64,000 nucleotides of DNA from Verpa conica (lineage: Eukaryota > Ascomycota > Pezizomycetes > Pezizales > Morchellaceae). A program made the translations under genes and the position numbers. Location: contig JAUFSD010000011.1 in the NCBI GenBank assembly GCA_033030425.1, positions 1 to 64,000 of the forward strand, written 5' to 3'. Under the pieces are notes generated by a model that saw only the letters and a program-made list of their open reading frames with translations, was not told the origin of the DNA and made no database searches. This document shows, one piece after another, positions 11,001 through 22,405 of this stretch; within the stretch, counting starts at the first letter, position 1; the number at the start of each line of letters is the position of its first letter.

Positions 11001-12484
11001 TCCATATCGGCCTGTTCTCTTCCGCCTAGAGTCCACTCCGATGAAACTCCGTGCCTACTCAGTCGGGGAACTGTCATCATTATTCTGATGATCAAAGTAG
11101 AGAGTTGTGTTGCATGCAGCTTCGACATGGAAGAGTATTTCATTGCCTGTCTCATAGTTCTTGTTTGAAGATCAATTTCCAATGTTTCGTGATCCGGCTT
11201 TGGAACCATTACGACATACACCTCACTGCCGGCGACATCTGCAATCTTCATACACCGCTTGTAATATGAATGGCTAGCGGTGTACGCTCGGTAGCTTGCA
11301 TACGGCTTACTCCATTCATTGAAGCTTAGTTTTCCATTGGTTAGGTTTCCACGTCCTAGCCCTGCAAAATTACCATTCGCAATAGAGTCCACGCATGTAA
11401 AATCAAGCGTGTGTTCTGATCTAATCTCATTTTTGGGACCGCCAGGTGTTTTATCTGAGGCAAAATCGATCGATGAAGCAGCCCAGTCGAAAGAAGCTCT
11501 GGTGTTGATCAGTTTGGCAGCTTTCTCAAACGCATATGCAGGAGTTGCCGAACGCATGTCGTCAATTTGTTTATGAAATGAACCGGGGGTGTGGTAAAAT
11601 ACACTCTCTGTATCGACCTCCACTCTTCCATTGTTAAGGATTTCCGAGTCCGGGTCTTGCGAGAGAAATTCAGGTGGCGGGTCCTGCTCGTTTTCTGGCA
11701 TTTCCTCATCTTCGCCTGACCCTTGCACGATTGTTACTTGCTGAGGTCCACCAGGAAGTTCAGGGGAGGCGCGTATTCTACTAGCTATCAAGTCAACTAG
11801 TCCATCAAGTTCATCATCAAGCACAGATACAGCTACATCGTCAAGCACAGATACAGCTACATCGTCAGGCACAGATACAGCTACATCGTCAGGCACAGAT
11901 ACAGCTACATCGTCAAGCACAGATACAGCTACATCATCCAACGACTCCGGACGCCCGTATCGATCCCGTGGAATAGTGCGGCGACGATGAGACCTCCGAC
12001 CAATCTCATCCGATGACTCTGAAGAGTCATATGGATTCCCTTGAATAGCACAGGGCCGAGACCCCCGACGAACCCCCGAGTTTTCAAGAAGCTCACTTCC
12101 AGTCGTATCTTCTGTTCTTTGTTCGGCTAAGGCCTTCCGAGATCCCCGTAGTCGTAGTAGTGTTTGGCGTTGAGATTGGCCCTGGTCCAGAAACTCATCA
12201 TCAGATCTCGCATCATTGAACTCACCAACAGAATCCTCTCCTTCCCCTGAGTCATTGTCCCCCTCTTCTCCTGAGTCATTATCTTCTACTTCCGAATCTG
12301 ATGATATAATGATAACTTCCATTCCTTTTTTGTCTTTGAAGGTTCTGAGCGGCGGGCTGTGGGGTCTGTGTTGGATGATACTTTCGCTAGATGTAGGGCT
12401 CACTGGCTCGGTCTTTATCTCGGCATTTTCAGATCTTTTTTTCAAGAAACGGGCCTTCCAAGTCGGCATGGGCGGGTCCGACAT
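8051..12484 (-). CDS. Large unassigned protein with acidic N-terminus, putative element gene 1
   Basis: Minus-strand gene of about 1.4 kaa. The ATG at 12484 (MSDPPMPTWK) opens a disordered Ser/Asp/Glu-rich N-terminus of ~280 residues that includes five tandem DDVAVSV(L/P) octapeptides (11819-11938). The following ~1.1 kaa are folded-looking but match no family I know. Two introns are well supported: 9319-9381 (GTAAGC..TATAG) joining YPFSKM to TMLSMIKSF, and 8302-8365 (GTTAAC..ATTAG) joining HVIELT to EHKKISCRLLEC; both keep frame. The junction near 11.05-11.10 kb is unresolved: the reading frame changes and the new frame contains an in-frame TAG just upstream of 11054, so there is either an unrecognised intron or a disabling mutation. 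It is co-oriented with, and upstream of, the ParB-like gene, and both sit between the two CTGTACAG arrays, so a role in mobilising or maintaining the element is inferred. I see no DDE, tyrosine-recombinase or HUH signature. Confidence 0.68.
11819..11938 (-). repeat. Coding minisatellite, 24 bp x 5
   Basis: Five near-identical 24-bp units in frame inside element gene 1 encode DDVAVSV plus Leu or Pro. Units differ at only one or two bases, implying recent expansion by slippage or unequal exchange in a disordered acidic region. Confidence 0.9.
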
Positions 12485-13717
12485 GATTCCTTGTTTTATT
12501 AGATAAATATTAATGACCACAAGGGAGCAGGGGTGTAAGCCTTACAGGAATTGAAATATTTTCTCACTCGTACGTAGCGGATAATTAAGTCACTGGAGTA
12601 AGGATTTTTCTTGATGAAAAACTCATGGGTGGCGATGGTGATGTATGAAAGAAAATTCTCTTCGAAAGCCCCCCAAGGCACAGTTCATAGAATTAACATC
12701 TCCTCGCGCTGTCTCCCAAACTGTGAACTTAGACTACGCGTCGTTGAAAGATACCCTAAAAGAATTAGCTAGAATGAACATCGGCAGTCATTTGAGATAC
12801 GGAGACAGCATAGCAATTTAGGCGAAGACCTGCGTCAAGATTCTTTACCGCTTCTTTGGCAATACAATCTCCATTGGCAGTATTACTGCCAGTGGCAATA
12901 TAACATAGCCATAGTACACTCGCGCAGCAACTCATTTGCGACCCACCCAAATAACCACTATAAAATTATATAACGGCAGATATACACTCAATAGATTTAA
13001 TATGTATGTAGAGGACATTAAACTACTACATAGGGCTTTCAGTATTTTACTGTCATTTTTCAGTAACTTCTATTATGTTATTGCGTGACTACGCGTATTC
13101 ATTATTACTGGCCTATGATATTGAAGCGGAGCCGAGAAACAGAGAGAAATAAAGCCATTTATAAATCTAAGATCATCTTCCCCTCTTCTTCAAAATTATA
13201 TGTAGTACAAAGGTTGATTGTGTGTAATTCCCATTATATTTGTACGCTGTCGTTATCCTTAATTCAAAATAGTTGAATCTATAACGAATACTACAATCAT
13301 ATATTCTATAAACTAGCTAGGAAAGTAAGAAACAGAAGTAAAAACACCGAGAAACAAATGAGAATTGAAGGTGTTTGCGTAGGGAGAAACCCCCGTTATA
13401 CTGAATCATTTAAGAAGTAGAAGAGGGCAAATACTTTAGTGAAATAACGAGTGATTGTTGGTGACCAAGAAATCTATTTATGGGGTGACGCTAAAGAAAG
13501 CAAAAACAGTTTATCGCAATTTGTGGTTAACTTATATCCCAGCACGTTATACCATAACCTATCGGATAGTTCACAAGTTACTCCTTCATGATGTACCTTG
13601 TCTTAGAGCTTTTAGAAAACCACGAGTGATACGTAAGCCTTCTGGACTGCAAAAACCTAGCTTATGATGGTCTCGCTAAAAGTGATGCTCAGAATCATGA
13701 AAATACGTGGTAAAGTG
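12485..13717. promoter_or_regulatory. Upstream region of element gene 1
   Basis: About 1.2 kb between the ATG of element gene 1 and the right palindrome array, likely containing its promoter. Two CGAGTGAT motifs (13448, with TGACC following, and 13622) match the motif arrayed at 149-1340. A 61-codon minus-strand frame at 12765-12950 with a hydrophobic start is not accepted as a gene. Confidence 0.4.
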
Positions 13718-15960
13718 CTGTACAGTATCGCGGAGACCAAGGAAGAAAGATCTTTTACATGCTGTACAGGGCGAAGGTGATCGGAAAAGAAAATCATAGT
13801 TACTACTGTACAGCGAGGGACGCTCGCTTAGAAGTGAGACTTTTTAGTGCTGTACAGGGCTTCAACAATTTTAAGGGACGGCGATAATTATGGCTGTACA
13901 GCGAGAAACGTTAGGCTTGTAAGGGGTATGTGGGTGTAGTACAGGGACATATGAGCATGAGTAGAGCTGGCGGTTTTCACTGTACAGCGTGGGATAATAT
14001 TTAGCGTAAGAGCACGCAAGTGCTGTACTGCTAATGGCTGAAAGGAATTATGACTAAGGATAGCCGCCGTACAGGCATTGAGTAGGGGGCTCATTGAATC
14101 TGTAAAATGTCGTACAGTCCTGTATCAGGATATGACCAGCACGGTAATAGGTACTGTACAGCCAGTATTCAAAGCTTATTTATTTTATGATAGCGCTGTA
14201 TAGGTGGAGTCGGGGTTAATTGTATTTGCTCTGGGAAACCGTATAGCAAGGTGCTGGGAGTGAGATACTTAGATGAGGAGTGCCGTACAGGGCTACCTGA
14301 GAGTGTTGTACACATAACGGAGTGCTGTACGGTTAATCCTTCAAAACTCAGGTGCTATTATAATTGCTGTACACCATTAGCTAGAAGGATAGGTATTAAG
14401 TGCTAGCGTTGTACAGTCGCTAGAGTAGGGCGGTCTATTTAAGAAAGACTGCTGTAGCAGACGAATATATAAATAGGATACGACTTGTGATTAACTATAT
14501 AGGGATATCCTATTAATATATGAATAGTAGAGAAAAGTATAATATAGCTATATGGCAAAGGGGTAGGAATGAAAAAGAGCGTACAGGGCCATTGTTTGAA
14601 CATAAGAAATGATGGATACTACTGTAATACTATATAATGTAAGCGATATTTAGTTTTGTGCTGCCTTTACAGCACAGTCTTGGAGTTTCAAAAATGTAAA
14701 GCCCTACTGTAATATAGCAGCGGGAACCATGAAAAACGTTAGGATCTAGCTGTACAGTGGACAATATTAATCTATTATCAATATAAATTTACCTGTAGAG
14801 TATAGTCTAGCTTCAAAAGAATTAATCAAATTCTCTATATAGCATAATAAATATAAATAGTTCAGCGTTGAATATGTAATACAGGCAGAAATATATTTAG
14901 GTTCTTTGCGCAGCCTAGCCATACAGTACAGTAGCTATAGAAGAGCCTGAGCAAAGGAAGCTGGACATCAACTTAAATGACGGTTTTAAATATATGATTC
15001 CGCTGTCCAGCAATAAGTATGAACTACTATAATAGTAAATATGGCTGTACAGCAAGTGTGCTAAACGATAATTATGTAACTACCGGCGTACAGGCTAAAT
15101 AAAGCCCAAGAAATAATAGTAAGCACTGTTCAGGCGTAGAATCACTGAGATAGGGCTTGAATAGCTATTTTATAAACTCAGTATAGGTTGGACGAGATAA
15201 AAAGATACTGTACAGTCAAATGAAAGCGCTGGATAAAGAACTATAAAGTGACATCTAAGCCGACCAAGTGCTAAAATATCTAACAGATCAATAAATTGAT
15301 ATAAAGTTTCACTGGGTAATATTTTTAAATCTTTTATTACTATTTGAAGAGGAATAAAATGTACTTTGGACAAATTGAAGGACAAAACTAATTCTCTTAG
15401 AACTAATATTAGGCTCTAAGCTAAATCTCGGAAAGTTTGATAACTAGATATACAGTGCACGATTGATTTGAAATAACTTACCAGAGTTGACATACAGGAG
15501 GTTTACATTTTATAGAAGAATGGAAGAACAGCTATACAGGAAATAGTGACATAACCATATTTTCCGTTAGAGCCTGAATAGAGATGAGTACTTTTTTAGA
15601 AGAAATGTAGAATAGCTATACATTACATTATACTATTTTAAAATATTCCGATTTTGACTGAACAGTAAGTTTAGAAAATACCACTATGTACAAAGCGGCT
15701 GTACTATCAAACTGTAAAAAAGAATTCATTGATACATATACTGTACAGTCGATTTAACAAATAAAATAAAAGTAGTAAGTTATTATACAGTACCATTTCA
15801 TCGCTAGCAATTGATAGAGTTTTGCCTGTACAGCAGGCTTATCACTGTAAGTAGTAACTAGCGGATAGCTGTACAGCTTATTGTTACAGAGATGCTAATT
15901 TTAAACAGTACTGTACAGCAATTATTTCACAAAGTAGTGTTTGAAAAAAGCCCTGTACAG
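13718..15960. repeat. Right CTGTACAG palindrome array of the 2.4-16 kb element
   Basis: Fifteen perfect CTGTACAG octamers are seen (13718, 13762, 13806, 13850, 13894, 13980, 14154, 14750, 15045, 15208, 15741, 15826, 15869, 15911, 15953), with roughly twenty one-mismatch versions such as CCGTACAG, TTGTACAG, CTATACAG and CTGTACGG between them. A given octamer would be expected about 0.03 times in 2.2 kb of random sequence. Spacing is mostly 40-60 bp at the outer and inner ends and looser around 14.4-15.7 kb, where sites have decayed. The background is more AT-rich than in the left array. No gene is evident inside. Confidence 0.87.
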
Positions 15961-16059
15961 GATAAATCTAATGAAAATTTTGAAAAACTATCAGTAAAAC
16001 CCTAAAATGGCTCTAAAATATATGAATTTTAGACTTTTTAACCACTAATAGGGACTTTT

Positions 16060-19000
16060 TACCCCTAACCTGGAGGTCACACCACAAAAAAGCTATTAAA
16101 TAGGAATGATGGGGTTTTGTTATTTCGGATAAATAGATTGAGGGGCAGTGCTGGATTGGCTGCTGAGAATCGGTTAAAGAGACGGAAGAAAAAAGACTAT
16201 GGGAAATTATTTCGGGATTCTTGGGACTTGTTGCAGGATGTGTGCAATTGGAAGGAAGGGTCAGAGGAATATGATGTGGACATGTTGGATATGTTACTGG
16301 TGGGGAAGATGCAATCGATATCGGAGGAGGTTTTGGGAGTTGTCAAGCCAACAGTGGAACGGAGGGGTCCGGATAAGGTGGTCGGCAAGCTTTCAACATC
16401 GACGGATGTTGACTCGGCTATTGGACTGTTCAAAAGAGTCCAGAGATCCTCCACCATTGGGAAAACTATGCTATCTGAAATGGACAACAGTACACCCATG
16501 GAAGAGTGCGAGTCCAAGTATGAGAAAGTCTACAATAGCTCTACTCCCTCTTTCACATCCACGACTGATATAAACAGTGCCTCTGGGTCTGATTCCAGCA
16601 TTCCATGTGGTGAACCTCTGATGGATGATGCAGAGATTACCAGCATACTTCTAGGTATGGTGTCTGAGAAGCGGGTCAAAAAGTTCATTTCTAGGTTTCC
16701 AGGAAGCAAATCCTGTGGCGAGGATGGTATTCACGCGCTGCAGATGAAAGCCTTACTGGATACCTCTTTCATCACCGATCTCTCACTTCTATTCCAAGCC
16801 TGCATACTTACAGGCTCCACACCTGAACGGTGGAATAGGTCTATTCTCTATCCTATCCGAAAAGACTCCAGTCTCCCGTACACAGCTGCCAACACAAGAC
16901 CTATCTCCATACTGGTAATGTTCAGAAGGGTTTTTGAGAGTCTGATAATACCGGCCTTTGAGGATCCCTCCCTTCCCTTCAACACGATTGATGCTGGACA
17001 GGGTGGCTTCCGGAAAGGCTACTCCACTCTCACACATGCCTTGACTCTCCACCATTCCCTGGCAACCAAAGCTCTTCCAATAGCTGTGTTTCTTGATCTT
17101 GAGGCAGCATACGATATGGTTGGTAAGGATAAACTGGTGGAGGAATTGCGTGCTCAAGGGATGCCAGCTTTGCTGGTGCGGCTGGTGGTCCACCATGTTC
17201 ACTTCCATGTCTTACAGCCTGATTGTCAATGGTGCCTCTTCAGGTTCCCATAGACGGGTTGTTGGTATTCCACAAGGCTCTCCTCTATCTCCTGTCATGT
17301 TCAACAAGTTTGTCAACTCCCTTGTGGTGGCGCTCAATGCTACGGTACAGGATGCCAGTGGACTTCCTTCTAGCCTCTTCTTTGCAGATGATGGGGTTCT
17401 TATGTGTCGGGATTGGGTGAAAGCCACGGTGCTGCTTAACATATGTGAGCGGTGGGCTGTCGACCATGGCATGCGCTTCAAGGTGCCAAAATGTGGTGTT
17501 GTCACTACCAAGACGATGCACAACAGGTGGCATACTCCTCTCTCTCTCTATGGAAGTCCTTTGCCAGGTTGTTGATACCTACCGCTACTCTCGGCTTCCC
17601 TGTCACCTGTGATGGTATAGACTTTGACGCCCATCGGGACAGGATTGTTGAGAAGACCCTTAAGCTCAAAGGTTTCTCCCCAGGTGCTCAGAGCTCTTGG
17701 ACTCCTCAGAGTCGGGGCTCAATCTCTTCAAGAGTCTACCTACGACCGATCATGGAGTATGGGCTGCCTCTCTTCGATGCTTGGGTCAAAGCTGGTGCCT
17801 GTTTCAAGTTCCTCAAGCCCTTGGAGCTGGCGTGGAATGAATGCATGGTGTGGGTGGCTGGTGGTACACTCCAAGCGTCCCAAGCTTATAGGCAACCTCT
17901 GTGAGTCCCGAGATCAGGCCTCGTATGGAACATCTACGCTGTAGCTTTCAACACCACCTCTATACTATGGATGCTGGCAACCCGCTTAGGAATATTGTTG
18001 GCTCCCTCCCTGCTAGAAGGTCCAAGAAATTGCTGGTTGGCCACTTGGCTTATGATAAGCTGTATGGGAGGTTCAGGGAGGAGACGGTGGGGCTTGTTGG
18101 TCTCGACGCTGGTAAAGTGAAGGAAAAGCTGGTAGGATTTTTGGCGGTAGAGAAGAGTTTAGTGGTGGGGAAGAGAGATGATAAGACGGGTACTATGGTG
18201 GCTATAGTGGAGCCGGAGGGTAGGCTGGAGCGCTTGATAGTTGCCGTTCGGGTATGTTTAATATCTTATTTACTTTTTATTTTTTTATTTTTATTTTATT
18301 TTTTTATTTTTTAATACTGGTTTTGAGACATTTTTTAATTTTTTATTTATTTTTTATTTTTGCTGTTTGACTGGGAGTGGAGATGGGGGCTGACCGTAGA
18401 GGTGCTTTTTGGTTTAGCGTTTTGAACAGTAAGCAGCAAACTACTTTGTGGGATTGGAGGCGAGGACTCTACGGGTTTGGAAGAGTTTGTCTGTGTGGGG
18501 TTCGGTGGGATAGGGGACATGTTCGTTGTATGGCTATGAGTGGTATCTTGACTGGGGTTTTGACGGAGGAAGAAAAGGAGCTGATGGAACTCGACAAGGT
18601 GTTACACCCGCCTGACACCAAATACACCGTGATTGATTATCTTCTCAATATCCGGGCTCATGATAGGGCGTATGATATATTGGCTGAGTGGAGTAAGAGG
18701 ATGGCTGATATGTTTGTTGCTGGTCGTGTGGCTGCTGCTAATAACGGGAGTGATTGATCTTTTTATTCGATTAGTGCTTGTGTCGTCTTTGTGTTTTTTT
18801 GTTACTATGGATGCTTCTATTTATTTTCTCTATTTCTTTTATTTCTTTATTTCTTTTATTTTGCTGGTCTCTTATAAGTTTTGTTCTCTTTTACTTTGAC
18901 GACACTAGTATTGATGGGGTGGTGTGGAGGACTGGGGCCGCATGGTGCTTGGTGCTGGGTATTCTGTGCTTGGTACCTTGCCCTTAGTGGAGGGGAGGAC

Positions 19001-19216
19001 TGGTGACTTGGTGGTGGTAGCTTGAGTTGGTAGCGTATCGCTAAGCTTGCCCCTCTTTGTGGATTGCAGCTGGCCGTACTACTCTCCTGTCTTACTGCTT
19101 CTCTTATTACTTGTCTCTTCTCTCTGCGCAATCGCAAGGGTGATACTTAGTTTATACTTTGTACTTATCCTATTAGCTGGAGTTAATAAAATTCTTAATC
19201 ACTAACCCTAACTAAC
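16060..19216 (+). mobile_element. Degenerate non-LTR (LINE) retrotransposon, 5'-truncated
   Basis: Pieces of one reverse transcriptase protein are spread over several plus-strand frames: an upstream region from about 16080, RT motifs TRPISILVMFRRVF (~16890-16930), AVFLDLEAAYDMV (~17080-17120), GIPQGSPLSPVMFN (~17265-17300) and the catalytic FADD (~17380), then maturation-domain and C-terminal pieces to 18757. Frame changes near 17.2, 17.57 and 17.9 kb, and an interrupting T-rich run at 18262-18358, show it is dead. A stop codon lies just upstream of the first usable frame and the endonuclease domain is absent, so the copy is 5'-truncated, as is common for LINEs. It ends in AAATTCTTAATCACTAACC followed by a short CTAAC repeat, abutting the 520-bp repeat at 19217. 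A Tad- or similar fungal clade is possible; I cannot place it further. Confidence 0.85.
18262..18358. repeat. T-rich low-complexity run inside the LINE
   Basis: Nearly pure T with scattered A, about 100 bp, between two coding pieces of the LINE C-terminus. It may be an expanded slippage tract or the remnant of a tail from another insertion. Confidence 0.7.
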
Positions 19217-19742
19217 GGGCAACCTGCAGCAGCGCGCAGCCGAGAGGCAAGCGAGGAAGTACTCGACTATGTCCAGGTACATAGAGAGAGGGCTTGTGAC
19301 CGCCAAAACACTGTCTGATTTTCCCTCTCTAGAAATAAAGATACACAGGGGGCTACAAAAGTCGCCAAAACCTTGCTCCCAGCCGAAAACCACGATGGAT
19401 TGAGCAGGTCCCACAGCTGCGCAGAAGCAACGCCACAGCGACGTCTGCAGCAGCCGCCTAGGCAGGTGGGGAGTAGGGCTGCAGCGCTGGAGAGTCTATA
19501 TGGGGTGCTCCCGCCCGGGAGTGGGGAAAGCAGCAGCAGGACTCCCGGACGGGAGTAACCTAACAGTAAAAAGTATAAAAAGACTACTCGGGTGGGTCCT
19601 ATGCTCCCGAGCGGGAGCTACACTAAGTCACTCCCGGCCGGGAGTAAACCACTCTATGGCGGGAGTCAGAGGACTGCTTTAAGAGAAAAAGCGAGTTTCT
19701 AGCCATAGCCCTAAGGCTTGACACCCCTTTTCGCCCTATAAT
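19217..19742. repeat. Copy 1 of ~520-bp GC-rich repeat with ACTCCCG palindromes
   Basis: Starts GGGCAACCTGCAGCAGCGCG and ends CGCCCTATAAT; a second copy with the same ends lies at 20708-21215 in direct orientation. Within its last 250 bp it carries palindromes ACTCCCG-N2-CGGGAGT or CTCCCG-N2-CGGGAG near 19508, 19544, 19600 and 19630, plus a half site GGCGGGAGT near 19658. Copies differ by scattered substitutions and a small deletion, so this is an old duplication. No coding potential is accepted. Confidence 0.85.
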
Positions 19743-19754
19743 AGAATCAACTCC

Positions 19755-20640
19755 ACTGTCAGCAAGGCCCCACAAAGAAAAAAGACTACACTCCCTCACT
19801 CAAGACACGAAACCGCGACAAAAACCGAGTGATTTTCCATGACTCGCGCTGTCGCCCCCCCACCAAGCGCAGCAAGCAAGCCTAGGAGCAGCGCCACAGC
19901 GACTGCAGGCAGGCGGTGCTGGGGCAGACATGGGGTGCCTAGGGCAGGGACTTAGGGCGCAGGAGGGTAGGGGGTGGGGTACGGCGCAGCTTGTCAGCAG
20001 TCAGCGAAGTCACGAGTCGCGGCCGCGAAGTGGAGAGAGCCGAAGTCCAGGTGCTGAGACAGAAGTACCTGGACAAGTAAAAGTGCATATAAAGGACCTC
20101 AGGACATCTAGACCACTGTCAGTAAGGTCCAACTGTGAAAAAAGACTGCACTCCCCCACTCAAAAGAAGAAACTGCGACGAAAACCGAGTGATTTCTCAT
20201 GATTCGCGCAGTCGCCCCCCCACCAAGCGCGGCAAGCAAGCCTAGGAGCAGCGACTGCAGGCAGGTGGTACTAGGGCAGACGTGGGGTGCCTGGGGTGCC
20301 TGGGGTAGGGGGGTAGGGGTAGGGCGCAGGTTGCCAGCAGTCAGCGAAATCACGAGTCACGGCTGCAAAGTGGCAGCGGGAGAGGTCCAGGTGCCGAGAC
20401 AGAAGTACCTGGACAAGAGGGAGTGCATACAAGGGATCTCAGGACATCTAGACCATTGTCAGTCAGTCTCCAGAGTGAAAAAAGACTGCATCCCCCCACT
20501 CAAAAGTCGAAATCGTGACATGGACCGAGTGATATCTCGTGACTCGTGCGACCACGACTGCGCAAGCAAGCAGGCAGTCAATAGGCAAGCAAGCGACGCT
20601 ACAGAGATGTCAGAAATAGGCCCTAGGTAGTTAGGGGGTA
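19755..20640. repeat. Tandem ~350-bp repeat, two full and one partial unit
   Basis: Units begin with ACTGTCAG-like sequence at about 19755, 20115 and 20455. Each holds a block AAAAAAGACTRCA followed by the motif ACCGAGTGAT..ATGAYTCG (19825, 20185, 20525), and the first two continue with CCCCCCCACCAAGCGC and a G-rich tail. The motif is the same interrupted palindrome arrayed at 149-1340, linking the two regions. The units lie between the two 520-bp repeat copies. Confidence 0.8.
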
Positions 20641-20707
20641 GCAAGGCGCAGCGCAGGTCAATATGCAGCACTGCATTGCGCGACGTGGTCTGGAGCTCAG
20701 GGTGATC

Positions 20708-21215
20708 GGGCAACCTGCAGCAGCGCGCAGCCGAGAGGCAAGAGAGGAAGTACCCGACCATGTCCAAGTACATAGAGAGAGAGCTTATGACCGCCAAGGC
20801 ACTGTCTGATTGTCCCCCTCTAGAAATAAAGATACACAAGGGACTACAAAAATCGCCAAAATCTCGCTCCCAGCGGAAAACCACGGCTGCGCAGAAGCAA
20901 CGCCACAGCAGCGTCTGCAGCAGGCACCCAGGCAGGTGGGGGGTAGGGCTGCAGCGCAGGGGGGGTCTATATGGGGTACTCCCGCCCGGGAGTGGGCAAA
21001 GCAGCAGCAGAGGACTCCCGTCCGGGAGTAGCCTAACAGTAAAAAGTATAAAAAGACTACTCGGGTGGGTCCTATGCTCCCGACCGGGAGCCACACCGTG
21101 TTACTCCCGGCCGGGAGTCGACCACTCTATGGCGGGAGTCAGAGGACTGCTTTGGGCAAAAAAGCGAGTTTCTAGCCATAGCCCTAAGGCTTGACACCCC
21201 TTTTCGCCCTATAAT
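20708..21215. repeat. Copy 2 of ~520-bp GC-rich repeat with ACTCCCG palindromes
   Basis: Direct-repeat partner of 19217-19742. Palindromes ACTCCCG-N2-CGGGAGT recur near 20980, 21014, 21076 and 21102 with a half site near 21132, so site order and spacing match copy 1. Homology stops exactly after CGCCCTATAAT at 21215, where the open frame of the ankyrin gene begins, suggesting an element end. Confidence 0.85.
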
Positions 21216-22405
21216 CATTGAACGTAGTACTGAAGAAGAATGCTACCGGGTAAACTCGGAGGACGCAGGCGCTTATCTAGTATGGTTGCAAAAGGTTGCA
21301 ACTGTTAGTGACCAGGAATTCGACTCTTATGCAATATTTGCCAAGAATGAGCGCCAGGTTATTACGACATCACGCCGGAACCTTAGCAATTCTACAGATC
21401 CCGAGGAAGCCGGGGGTTTTGAGCTTTTGTCCTGTGTTGGAACAATAGTCAGCCTTTGCGGGTTCATTACGCAGTTCATCGGTTTGCGTGGGATGCACTG
21501 GTCTGTCACAGTAGCACAGCTCGGGGTAATTGTGAGCATGACTATATTGAGAGCATGGGTTCGTCGAGGACTTTCAAAGCGCCCTTATGTTCAACTACTC
21601 CCCCCTGGACATGAGATCGACTGGCTAGCAACAAGAATCACAGAAAGCGAGGATCAGCTCTGGAGAGAGTTTGACCACCCACCACCCTTTTGGCAACGTC
21701 TTCGAGATTGGATCTCTATGCGCTCGGTAATGCGTAAGCAAAAAAAAGATATGTACTTGTGGAGCCCAAAATGTCTTGGTTGGGGTATCATGACAGGGGA
21801 AGATATTCGCGAGTTTGAGCCCTTGATGAGCGAAAGATCCGGTAGAAGGATTGGGAGAGCACATGAAGTAATGCAAGTTCGAAAGGATCTCGGGTGGCTG
21901 ACGCAGTGGCCTGGTCCCGCTTTTGAAAACGCGATTTGCGTTGCTTCTGCAATAGAGGTTGTGATGAATACCCTCTTTGTATCAAGCGATAGCAACGTAC
22001 TATTTTGGTCCCTGAATGCTCCAATAAACGAAATAGTTGTGTTTAGGCTGAGTCGTATTCCTGGAGGGAAATGGACTACCGACATCGCTGAGATTGAAGC
22101 CACAATTTCTTTGTGGCTATATTCTGTACGCGAGAATGAGCAGAAGACCTACACAAAAGACAATAATTGTAATGATAACGATAGTGAGGATAAGAGTGCT
22201 TGGTTGCGTAGTGGCCTTGTATCAAAACAACAAAGCATACGGCTTATAGGAAAGAGTACAAGGGCTCTGTGTAGAGATATGAGATGGTGGATGGGTAGTG
22301 GGGTATCAAGGGTGTTACAAGTAGAACTTTTATCTCCGACTAGTAGTGCCATCGATAATGCAGATACTATAACGGTCGAAGGTCATCGTATTGTAGGGTT
22401 TACGG

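Noticed and set aside
12765..12950. 61-codon minus-strand frame with a hydrophobic, cysteine-bearing start resembling a small secreted protein
   Set aside because: No homology-like pattern, no introns or context, and it lies in the presumed promoter of element gene 1.
2386..15960. Starship, KDZ, Crypton or Helitron identity for the palindrome-bracketed element
   Set aside because: No tyrosine recombinase/DUF3435, DDE, CXC or Rep/helicase motifs were recognised in either protein.
13718..15960. CRISPR-like array
   Set aside because: The repeated unit is an 8-10 bp degenerate palindrome with variable spacing, in a eukaryotic context; no cas genes.
19200..19216. CTAACCCTAACTAAC as a telomere or internal telomeric repeat
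   Set aside because: Too short, and it coincides with the LINE 3' border. Other TTAGGGTT words (35050, 45075, 60970, 62140) are isolated.
20459..21194. Long open frames on both strands in the GC-rich repeat
   Set aside because: GC-rich sequence lacks stops by composition; translations are low in complexity and the two repeat copies do not preserve one frame.
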